Source: Bacteroidaceae bacterium (lineage in GTDB: Bacteria; Bacteroidota; Bacteroidia; Bacteroidales; Bacteroidaceae). From it: a stretch of 47,606 nucleotides of DNA. The DNA lies in contig JAFQBB010000046.1 in the NCBI GenBank assembly GCA_017416805.1, forward strand, positions 1 through 47,606. The letters run 5' to 3'. Every line of letters begins with the position of its first letter. Position 1 is the stretch's first letter. Under the pieces are notes generated by a model. It searched no databases, was not told the origin of the DNA, and saw only the letters and a program-made list of their open reading frames with translations. Below are positions 1 through 5,624 of this stretch, piece by piece. A program made the translations under genes and the position numbers.

Positions 1-66
1 CCTAATCCCTAAACCCTAATCCCTAAACCTTCAACCTTCAACCCTAATCCCTAAACCACCAACCCT
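1..66. repeat. Heptanucleotide tandem repeat, CCTAAWC type
   Basis: The window opens with nine consecutive 7-bp units in perfect register (CCTAATC, CCTAAAC, CTTCAAC and a final CACCAAC) followed by CCT, ending directly before the ATG at 67. The array occupies the place of the leader and ribosome binding site of the ABC gene and contains no Shine-Dalgarno sequence. It may extend leftward beyond the window. Confidence 0.85.
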
Positions 67-1512
67 ATGATAAAAATAACCAACGGCATTGCCCGCCATC
101 CGCTTCACCGGATGAAACACCCTATCAATTTTTCTTTAGATACAGGCGAACACATAGCCATTGTAGGCCCTAATGGCGGAGGAAAGAGCGAATTAGTGAA
201 CACCCTGATTGGCAAATACCCATTATTGATGAATGAAGTGGAGTATGACTTCACACCCCGCACCTCAACAATGGCCTTCGAGAATATACGTTACATGGCT
301 TTCCGCGACACGTATGGCGACACAGCCGAAGGAAGCTACTATTACCAACAACGTTGGAATAGCCAAGACGCAGACATCTACCCCACCGTGGCCGAGTTGC
401 TACCCGAAGGAGGCAATCCGGAAATGCGTAGCAAACTCTACAAACTGTTTGGCATAGAGGATTTGCTGGCCAAGACCTCCATCCTGTTATCAAGCGGCGA
501 AATGCGCAAGTTCCACCTGACAAAGGCACTGATTGGCAATCCGCGAGTACTGATATTGGACAACCCGTTCATAGGACTGGATGCCGATACACGCATACAA
601 CTACGCCTGTTGCTTAAGGAGCTGATAAACGAGAGCGATTTGCAACTTATTCTTGTCCTTTCGAAAACGGAAGACATCCCCGAATTCATCACCCACGTAG
701 TGCATGTGGAGCAGATGACCTGCAGCCCCAAGCAGACACTGGAAGAATATCAGAAAAACCTGCAAGCCCAACCTATATATATGTTGGACAAGGAAAAGGA
801 AAAATCCCTGCTTGACCTTCCTGTCCGTACTGACGATATGAAGGCCAATTGCATTGTAAACTTACACAACGTCTCCATCCAATATGGTAGCCGTACAATA
901 TTGAAATCACTTGATTGGACAGTCCACAATGGCGAACGGTGGGCTCTTTCTGGCGAGAACGGAGCAGGAAAATCCACCTTGCTGAGCCTCATCTGTGCCG
1001 ACAATCCGCAATCATACGCCTGCGACATCAGCCTATTTGACAGAAAAAGAGGCACAGGTGAGAGCATTTGGGAAATCAAGAAGCATATAGGCTACGTGTC
1101 GCCCGAAATGCACCGGGCCTACCTGAAAAACCTGCCCGCCATCGACATCGTAGCTTCAGGTTTGCACGACACCATAGGACTGTACCGCCGCACACTACCC
1201 GAACAACAGGAAATGTGCCGGTGGTGGATGAATATTTTCAACATCGCCCATTTGGCAGAGCGCGACTTCCTGACCCTTTCCAGCGGTGAGCAACGTCTGT
1301 GCCTCTTGGCGCGTGCGTTTGTCAAAGACCCCCAATTGCTCATTCTCGACGAACCCCTACACGGATTGGACAACCGAAACGGACAGATGGTAAAAGATAT
1401 AATCAATACTTTCTGCCGCCGTCCGGGAAAGACACTCATCATGGTATCCCACTACGAGGAAGAACTTCCCTCTTGCATCACACACCGTTTGCATCTCAAG
1501 AAACATTCATAA
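67..1512 (+). CDS. Tandem-domain ABC ATPase, ModF-like
   Basis: A 481-residue cytoplasmic protein made of two ABC nucleotide-binding domains with no membrane segment. Domain 1 has Walker A GPNGGGKS (34-41), signature LSSGE (141-145) and Walker B VLILDNP (about 161-167). Domain 2 has GENGAGKS (296-303), LSSGEQR (about 404-410) and LLILDEP (about 424-430). In domain 1 the usual catalytic glutamate after the Walker B aspartate is asparagine, so one composite site is probably impaired in hydrolysis. The size and two-domain layout fit the ModF/PhrA group; the biological substrate is unknown. The ATG follows a repeat array, and no operon partner is visible upstream because the window ends there. 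Confidence 0.82.
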   Translation: MIKITNGIARHPLHRMKHPINFSLDTGEHIAIVGPNGGGKSELVNTLIGKYPLLMNEVEYDFTPRTSTMAFENIRYMAFRDTYGDTAEGSYYYQQRWNSQDADIYPTVAELLPEGGNPEMRSKLYKLFGIEDLLAKTSILLSSGEMRKFHLTKALIGNPRVLILDNPFIGLDADTRIQLRLLLKELINESDLQLILVLSKTEDIPEFITHVVHVEQMTCSPKQTLEEYQKNLQAQPIYMLDKEKEKSLLDLPVRTDDMKANCIVNLHNVSIQYGSRTILKSLDWTVHNGERWALSGENGAGKSTLLSLICADNPQSYACDISLFDRKRGTGESIWEIKKHIGYVSPEMHRAYLKNLPAIDIVASGLHDTIGLYRRTLPEQQEMCRWWMNIFNIAHLAERDFLTLSSGEQRLCLLARAFVKDPQLLILDEPLHGLDNRNGQMVKDIINTFCRRPGKTLIMVSHYEEELPSCITHRLHLKKHS

Positions 1513-1573
1513 CGTGGGTCGGGCTTGGCCTCCATCAGTTTCACTGTCGTTGGGATTTGATTATCAATAGAAG

Positions 1574-1630
1574 AGGGTGTGTCATAATGATGCCTTTTGT
1601 TTTTTCAGGCACGTATTTTTGACACACCCC
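1574..1630. repeat. Inverted-repeat element with GGGTGTGTCA ends, copy 1
   Basis: Arms GGGTGTGTCA (1575-1584) and TGACACACCC (1620-1629) are perfectly complementary across about 35 bases, downstream of the ABC gene. A second element with the same outer sequences and a different interior lies at 28151-28272. It may act as a terminator-like hairpin or be a small non-autonomous mobile element. Confidence 0.6.
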
Positions 1631-1726
1631 CTTCGTATCTTGCGAGGGGAACACAGTGTTAGTGGCCCGAAGGGAGCGCAACAGAGGGGGGGGTAGCAGA
1701 ATCTGAAAGAGGCAATCCGTATCCAC

Positions 1727-1789
1727 AATAAGGGCTTGTACGTCCTTAAAATGCACTAATTCAAAATATTATATGTTTACCGGACACCA
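1727..1789 (+). repeat. Dispersed repeat, copy A
   Basis: This stretch (from AATAAGGGCTTGTACGTCC to TTTACCGGACACCA) aligns by eye, with a few substitutions and a 2-base gap, to the reverse complement of 39304-39373. No reading frame is preserved between the copies, so it looks like a non-coding dispersed repeat. A G8 tract sits just upstream at 1686-1693. Confidence 0.55.
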
Positions 1790-1861
1790 ATATAAAACTA
1801 TTGGCCAATAAACTTTCTTGAACAGTTTCCGACAACTCTGAAATGCCAAAAGGAAAATGAA

Positions 1862-1888
1862 ACATCTCCTGCGAGGAGATGTACAATC
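1862..1888 (+). repeat. Left inverted repeat of invertible capsule promoter
   Basis: This 27-bp sequence is the exact reverse complement of 2022-2048. It is itself nearly palindromic: ACATCTCCT, GCG, AGGAGATGT. The asymmetric centre (GCG here, CGC in the partner) gives the site an orientation. Such paired repeats around capsule promoters in Bacteroides are substrates for site-specific invertases; no recombinase gene lies in this window. Confidence 0.85.
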
Positions 1889-2021
1889 GTATATATATTG
1901 TTGATTAACAATAAGCTACAATTTAAAGAGTTGTTTTTTTTCAGAACAACAGTTTGACTTCTATCAACTATTTGGAAATTTTTCTGTTATAATTAGAAAA
2001 AAAATACTACCTTTGCCCATT
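1889..2021 (+). promoter_or_regulatory. Invertible promoter segment, ON toward upxY
   Basis: The 133 bp between the inverted repeats are AT-rich and carry a perfect Bacteroides -7 element TACCTTTG at 2008-2015, pointing right toward upxY. A weak -33 (TCTG, 1983-1986) lies 21 bp upstream. Transcription should start near 2020-2023, at the edge of the right repeat. Inversion would turn the promoter toward the ABC gene and silence the capsule operon. The orientation in this sequence is ON. Confidence 0.8.
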
Positions 2022-2048
2022 GATTGTACATCTCCTCGCAGGAGATGT
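2022..2048 (+). repeat. Right inverted repeat of invertible capsule promoter
   Basis: Exact reverse complement of 1862-1888. Bases 2028-2048 can fold as a 9-bp stem with a 3-base loop, which would place a hairpin close to the 5' end of the upxY transcript, a few bases upstream of the ribosome binding site. Confidence 0.85.
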
Positions 2049-2051
2049 ATC

Positions 2052-2062
2052 AAAAAGGAGGT
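2052..2062 (+). promoter_or_regulatory. Strong Shine-Dalgarno of upxY
   Basis: AAAAAGGAGGT ends five bases before ATG 2067. Good Shine-Dalgarno matches are uncommon in Bacteroides. This one fixes the start at 2067 rather than at the in-frame ATG at 2013, which lies inside the -7 promoter element. Confidence 0.75.
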
Positions 2063-2066
2063 ATTC

Positions 2067-2747
2067 ATGGAAGCAAAAACCGATGCCCCACATACACATT
2101 CCGTAACGCCAGCCAATGGGACTGACGACCGCGAAGCGCGACCCCAATATTGGGTTGCAGCCTTTGTACAGATACGCAGTGAAAAGGCTGTCGGCAAAAA
2201 ATTGGACGGACTCGGAATTGAAAATTACGTCCCTTCCCAATGGGAATATCACCAATGGAGCGACCGCAAGAAGAAAGTGGAACGGGTAGTCATTCCCATG
2301 ATAGTCTTCATCCATACCGACAAAGCCACCATAAAGCGGTTGGTCACCTATTCCTTTATCAACAAAGTGCTCACCTATCCCGGACAGAGGCCCCCCGCCA
2401 TCATTCCCGACGAGCAGATAGAGAGTCTGAAGTTCATGCTCAAGCAGTCCGATTCGCAGATTGAAATGCACGACCAAGTCTTTAAGACAGGTGAAATGGT
2501 ACGCATCATGCGCGGTCCGTTGAAAGACCTCGAAGGAGAACTTTGCCGCGTACAGGCAGAAAAGCCCATGGTAGCCGTGCAGATAAACTGTTTGGGCTAT
2601 GCCTGCGTCAGCATTGAGAAATCAGACATCAAAGTCATTGCCCGCAAGTCTGAGGAATTCCCCAAAGGAGCAAAATCCACGAAGACACAGAAGACTTCCC
2701 CCGACAAGAAGACAAAGCCCTCCGCATCTCCGTGTACTCCATCATAA
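2067..2747 (+). CDS. upxY: UpxY-family transcription antiterminator
   Basis: A 226-residue NusG-like protein. The NusG N-terminal fold begins at PQYWVAAFVQIRSEKAVGKK and runs through the YVPSQWEYHQW and IPMIVFIHTD segments. A KOW-type domain follows (GEMVRIMRGPLKDLEGELCRV), then a lysine/threonine/serine-rich tail. UpxY proteins are encoded first in Bacteroides capsule operons and bind RNA polymerase to prevent premature termination in the long untranslated leader and operon. Here the gene sits directly behind an invertible promoter. No adjacent upxZ was recognised. The stop codon (2745-2747) lies within the first units of a heptamer repeat array shared with the convergent amidase gene, so the tail length may vary between strains. 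Confidence 0.9.
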   Translation: MEAKTDAPHTHSVTPANGTDDREARPQYWVAAFVQIRSEKAVGKKLDGLGIENYVPSQWEYHQWSDRKKKVERVVIPMIVFIHTDKATIKRLVTYSFINKVLTYPGQRPPAIIPDEQIESLKFMLKQSDSQIEMHDQVFKTGEMVRIMRGPLKDLEGELCRVQAEKPMVAVQINCLGYACVSIEKSDIKVIARKSEEFPKGAKSTKTQKTSPDKKTKPSASPCTPS

Positions 2748-2796
2748 ATCATAATTCATAAATCATAATTCATAATTCATAAATCATAAATCACAA
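2741..2796. repeat. Heptanucleotide tandem repeat, WTCATAA type
   Basis: Eight 7-bp units in perfect register (ATCATAA or TTCATAA, the last ATCACAA). The array covers the convergent junction between upxY and the amidase: upxY stops at 2745-2747 and the amidase stops at 2777-2779, both inside the array. Confidence 0.85.
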
Positions 2797-3181
2797 ATCC
2801 CGGACAATGCGGTTTCCTGTAGTCCAAGTCGCAATGCCCCACCACTAAAACACCCGGATACCGTTTGCGGAGGTCAGCAATCAAGGTCTGCAAGGCTCTC
2901 TTTTGGGCATCTGTGCGTGTGTCAGCAGGAGTCACTCCGTCAGCAGCCAGTCCGCCGACATAACAAATCCCGATAGAGTGTCTGTTATGGTTCCTGCAAT
3001 GTGCCCCCACCATCTCCTCCGCTCTTCCCGCTTCGATAGTGCCGTCCGTAGGAATCACATAGTGGTAGCCGCAACCTTTCCAGCCCCGCAAGCGATGGTC
3101 TCGGTCAATGTCGGCCATCCGCAAGGCACTGCCCGCCTTGTTGGCCGAGCAGTGCACAATGATTAGCGTAATGCGTCTCAT
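2777..3181 (-). CDS. N-acetylmuramoyl-L-alanine amidase, T7 lysozyme-like
   Basis: A 134-residue Amidase_2 / PGRP-fold enzyme that would cut the amide bond between N-acetylmuramic acid and the stem peptide. Likely zinc ligands are the His of IIVHCS near residue 9, the His of VVGHCDL and the Cys of HCPGF near the C-terminus. It has no signal peptide. The last residues (VIYDL) are encoded by the heptamer repeat, so the natural C-terminus appears replaced or shortened. The start overlaps the stop of the smalltalk gene (ATGA at 3178-3181), and the HU gene lies upstream, so the three form one minus-strand unit. This cassette is frequent beside Bacteroides capsule loci; its physiological role is not established. 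Confidence 0.87.
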   Translation of the reverse strand: MRRITLIIVHCSANKAGSALRMADIDRDHRLRGWKGCGYHYVIPTDGTIEAGRAEEMVGAHCRNHNRHSIGICYVGGLAADGVTPADTRTDAQKRALQTLIADLRKRYPGVLVVGHCDLDYRKPHCPGFVIYDL

Positions 3182-3279
3182 AGCGTAGTTACCAGTGCGC
3201 CCCCAGCCGCACCCATGAGAAGCATCTCGATGATTCGGACAATGTAGAGCGCAACGCTCTTCCAGTCAATATTCTTCAT
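3178..3279 (-). CDS. Smalltalk-type small membrane protein
   Basis: A 33-residue protein starting MKNIDWKSVALYIVRII and ending GAAGGALVTTL: a short charged N-terminus, then one hydrophobic segment. Proteins of this size and pattern next to an amidase in Bacteroidales are called smalltalk proteins. The start at 3279 is preferred over longer in-frame starts because the upstream extension reads through the CTNGTAR heptamer array. The stop overlaps the amidase start by 4 bases, which implies translational coupling. A holin-like partner role for the amidase is possible but not shown. Confidence 0.7.
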   Translation of the reverse strand: MKNIDWKSVALYIVRIIEMLLMGAAGGALVTTL

Positions 3280-3349
3280 GCTTTTAGTCTTTAAATAAAC
3301 AATGATTAACAACTTCATAGATTCACAAATTGGTTTCAGTGACGGGTCA

Positions 3350-3392
3350 CTCGCTACTCGTAGCTCGTAGCCCGTCACTCATCACTCATCAC
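3350..3392 (+). repeat. Heptanucleotide tandem repeat, CTNGTAR type, locus 1
   Basis: Six 7-bp units in register (CTCGCTA, CTCGTAG twice, CCCGTCA, CTCATCA twice). The stop codon of the HU gene (3389-3391) is inside the last unit, so slippage could change the HU C-terminus. Confidence 0.8.
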
Positions 3393-3943
3393 AGCGGATT
3401 ACCCTCATCGCCAGCCGATCCCGAGTTACCGGTATTGTCCGAGCCACCGGCATCCGTTGCAGGCTCATCATCAGCAGAGTTTCCACCTTTAGCAGCAGCC
3501 AAGTCAACAGTAGTTTGGCCGGATTTCTCCGCTTTCAGCGTTGCAGCCTGTGCCACACGGCTGGCCACACGGTTGAAGGTCGCCTTGGAAATCATGTTGG
3601 CGAAATCCTCTCCCGGAGTGAATACAAGGTTTACCGCCTTGATATTGTCTTCAGTGAATACCTCCATATTGTCAGCACTTTCGCTGCTTAATGATACAGA
3701 AAAGCTTCCAAGTTCACCCAGATAGACCTTGTTTCCATTAAGGACCTGTTCCACAAGGCGATTACACAGGTCGCTCACAACACCCTTCACAGTTCCACGA
3801 GAGAACACCCCATTGTGGTCGGCCAAGTGGCGTACAAAACGGTCTCCGTCCCACACTTCACGTATTTGAGCCTTAGCATAAGCTCTTTCTCCAGCTTCAG
3901 GTTTCAGATGGTTGGTCTGCAAATAAACAGAATAGTCAATCAT
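3389..3943 (-). CDS. HU family DNA-binding protein with acidic low-complexity tail
   Basis: A 184-residue protein. Residues about 1-125 resemble the Bacteroidales HU-HIG type of HU-like domain: MIDYSVYLQTNHLKPEAG, then FSRGTVKGVVSDLCNRLVE, GNKVYLGELGSFSVSL and VNLVFTPGEDF. After about residue 145 the sequence becomes a Gly/Asp/Ser/Asn-rich disordered tail. It is first in the HU-smalltalk-amidase unit, behind a perfect consensus promoter. It probably binds DNA architecturally; a role in the neighbouring capsule locus is only inferred from position. Confidence 0.85.
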   Translation of the reverse strand: MIDYSVYLQTNHLKPEAGERAYAKAQIREVWDGDRFVRHLADHNGVFSRGTVKGVVSDLCNRLVEQVLNGNKVYLGELGSFSVSLSSESADNMEVFTEDNIKAVNLVFTPGEDFANMISKATFNRVASRVAQAATLKAEKSGQTTVDLAAAKGGNSADDEPATDAGGSDNTGNSGSAGDEGNPL

Positions 3944-4023
3944 ACAATAAAACTTTTTTAATAGTTAAACAATAAATACTTCTTGTCATTTGGATGTTGC
4001 GCGCCTCATCGTTTTTGACAATG

Positions 4024-4055
4024 CAAAGATACCACCTCCACGAGGCAGGAACAAA
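4024..4055 (-). promoter_or_regulatory. Consensus promoter of the HU-smalltalk-amidase unit
   Basis: On the minus strand TTTG (complement of 4052-4055) is followed after exactly 20 bp by TATCTTTG (complement of 4024-4031), a full match to the Bacteroides TTTG-N19-21-TAnnTTTG consensus. The leader before the HU start would be about 75 bases. Confidence 0.8.
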
Positions 4056-4113
4056 TCTGTTCATTCCCGTTTACAATCCGTTTATTGTAGGTTAACCACT
4101 CATTCATTGCGAA

Positions 4114-4148
4114 CTATAAGTGACGAGTTACAAGCTACAAGTGACAAG
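4114..4148 (-). repeat. Heptanucleotide tandem repeat, CTNGTAR type, locus 2
   Basis: Five 7-bp units in register, written on the plus strand as CTATAAG, TGACGAG, TTACAAG, CTACAAG and TGACAAG. They are the reverse complement of the CTNGTAR family seen at 3350, 23937 and 47061. Confidence 0.75.
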
Positions 4149-4163
4149 TGGTCAGTAGCTGAA

Positions 4164-4191
4164 TTCACAATTCATAATTCATAATTCACAA
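4164..4191 (+). repeat. Heptanucleotide tandem repeat before the GTG start of the next gene
   Basis: Four units (TTCACAA, TTCATAA twice, TTCACAA) end one base before the GTG start at 4193, so the whole ribosome-binding region of that gene is repeat DNA with no Shine-Dalgarno sequence. Confidence 0.75.
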
Positions 4192-4192
4192 A

Positions 4193-4618
4193 GTGTCCGA
4201 CATAATTATCAACATACACGGAGGCAACAACCAGATATTGCCCAATGCCACCGAGGCCGTCCAGAACTTCTATGGAGCAGGAGAGTCAGTTTCCCGACCT
4301 GACGCCCCTTCCCTCCCCACATTGTCCGATGACTATTTGGATCCGGCAGTCTCCCGCCTTATACCTTATTTAAATAATAAGGCAGACCTTAATGAGTATC
4401 TTGTCCAGCTTCAAGCATGTCAGTCGGCCTCAGAACTGGCCCGCATCATTCTTGACATGTGCAGTAAAGAAGACAGAATCACTAAAGACGAAATAGTGAA
4501 AGAACGTTTCATCAGCCTTTTCCTCCCGCTGGTCAATTTTTCCGCTGGAAGGACTGTACAGAATATCCGTGCCCGCATCAACGAATTGTTATCGACGAGG
4601 CCACGAAAACATCCCTGA
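4193..4618 (+). CDS. Uncharacterised protein with N-terminal IINIHGG motif
   Basis: A 141-residue protein starting with GTG that I do not recognise. The N-terminus DIIINIHGGNNQILPNATEA looks like a short beta hairpin. The remainder (about 50-141) is helical in character, with SRLIPYLNNKADLNEYLVQL and a C-terminal VQNIRARINELLSTRPRKHP. There is no signal peptide or membrane segment. The next gene ends with the same IINIHGG-x-N-x-I-x-P-x-A pattern, so the two products may be related or bind the same partner. The position directly after upxY is where some capsule loci carry upxZ, but I see no basis for that assignment. Confidence 0.65.
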   Translation: MSDIIINIHGGNNQILPNATEAVQNFYGAGESVSRPDAPSLPTLSDDYLDPAVSRLIPYLNNKADLNEYLVQLQACQSASELARIILDMCSKEDRITKDEIVKERFISLFLPLVNFSAGRTVQNIRARINELLSTRPRKHP

Positions 4619-4623
4619 AAAAT

Positions 4624-4701
4624 GAACATATGTTCAAGTGCCGACGAACTTATGTTAAAAGCCCTTTTAACATAAGTTCATGAGCCGGTGAACATATGTC
4701 C
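4624..4701. promoter_or_regulatory. Four palindromic sites at exact 22-bp spacing
   Basis: Four 12-bp sites start at 4624 (GAACATATGTTC), 4646 (GAACTTATGTTA), 4668 (TAACATAAGTTC) and 4690 (GAACATATGTCC). Each is separated by 10 bp, a 22-bp period or about two helical turns. Sites 2 and 3 are exact reverse complements and with their spacer form a 16-bp stem with a 2-base loop (4646-4679). The array fills the gap between two unidentified genes. It could be a multimeric operator or a structured repeat. Confidence 0.7.
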
Positions 4702-4734
4702 CCTAAATGCCATACTCTTGTACCGTGATTTCGA

Positions 4735-5493
4735 GTGTCAAATTTTTCATTCTTGCAACAAACACAATCCATGATAGAACCCTATATCACTTTGCTCGCA
4801 ACCCGACTCATAAAGTCCGCTCTTGATGCTTCGGCCAACAATGTGAGGAAACAGTCGCTCGCAGGCAAAATTGCAGGCTCTCCCGATTCAGGCGGGGAAA
4901 AAGCCTCAAAGACAATAAAGAGTGCCACTTTATCCACAGCATCGTTCCAGTTGGAAGACACAAGTAGTGTGAAAAAGGACTTCACAAATGGGACAATCCG
5001 AATCCCAACGTCGCGTCCGGTAAGTCCCATACGGAAACCAAAGCCACCCAAGGTTAAAGTGGAAAAGAAACCTGTGGCTGAAGCTCCTTTGATTCCTGTC
5101 AGATTCAAAGGAAGTGAAATGTCGGAAATAATAGTAGATGGAGGAGGAAAGAAAGGAAATGAAGAGAAACTGATATCATTGGCTGTGGACAGACTGAAGA
5201 AGGAACTGCCGGAAATATTGAAAGAATACCTCAAGTCCCTTCCTGTTACGGCGACACCCAAAGAACTCGATACCGTTTATCTCAACCAGATAGCTGCAGC
5301 CCAAGAGTTCCTGAACGAGAACAGCAAGGCTGACCTTTCACGCATTAAGTGCCTGTTGTGGAAAATGTTTCCCAAAGAATATCACGACGTCATAGATTGT
5401 CTGAAACAGCATCAGGATCCACAAGTCATTATCAACATCCACGGTGGACAAAATGTCATAGCCCCCAAAGCGATGGACGTACAACAAGGTTAG
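4735..5493 (+). CDS. Uncharacterised protein with C-terminal IINIHGG motif
   Basis: A 252-residue protein from GTG 4735 (an ATG at 4771, MIEPYITLLATRL, is an alternative). The N-terminal part is helical. The centre is low-complexity and basic, rich in Lys/Pro (RPVSPIRKPKPPKVKVEKKP). A helical domain follows (about 150-235: LAVDRLKKELPEILKEYLKS, then FLNENSKADLSRIKCLLWKM), and the C-terminus is VIINIHGGQNVIAPKAMDV. No membrane segment or signal peptide is seen. The shared motif with the upstream gene and the operator-like array between them suggest a pair. Function unknown. Confidence 0.62.
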   Translation: MSNFSFLQQTQSMIEPYITLLATRLIKSALDASANNVRKQSLAGKIAGSPDSGGEKASKTIKSATLSTASFQLEDTSSVKKDFTNGTIRIPTSRPVSPIRKPKPPKVKVEKKPVAEAPLIPVRFKGSEMSEIIVDGGGKKGNEEKLISLAVDRLKKELPEILKEYLKSLPVTATPKELDTVYLNQIAAAQEFLNENSKADLSRIKCLLWKMFPKEYHDVIDCLKQHQDPQVIINIHGGQNVIAPKAMDVQQG

Positions 5494-5504
5494 CAGGCAA
5501 GCAT

Positions 5505-5520
5505 CCCCCCCCCAAAAAAA
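5505..5520. repeat. C9-A7 homopolymer run
   Basis: Nine C (5505-5513) followed by seven A (5514-5520), 12 bases after the stop of the upstream gene and about 100 bases before the sugar kinase start. Length variation here would not alter a protein but could affect spacing or read-through. Confidence 0.6.
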
Positions 5521-5624
5521 GGCCTATTCTTCTACCCTTAAATAGCGAAAAACTGTTCATCACTTCCTTCTGATTTTTAACCCGGAACGTTGAAGCTTCG
5601 CTCATCATTCCGCCAATATACTAT

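Noticed and set aside
1-66. Telomere-like CCCTAAA repeat, possible chromosome end or eukaryotic contamination
   Set aside because: The units vary (CCTAATC, CTTCAAC), other 7-bp repeat types occur throughout the window, and the following genes are clearly bacterial. It is one more member of the heptamer phenomenon.
2013-2066. N-terminal extension of upxY from the in-frame ATG at 2013
   Set aside because: It lies within the -7 promoter element and the right inverted repeat, while a strong Shine-Dalgarno precedes ATG 2067.
3280-3378. Longer start for the smalltalk gene
   Set aside because: The extension is encoded partly by the CTNGTAR heptamers and does not resemble the family.
4193-4618. upxZ
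   Set aside because: Position and size would fit, but I see no sequence feature that supports UpxZ, so the gene is left unnamed.
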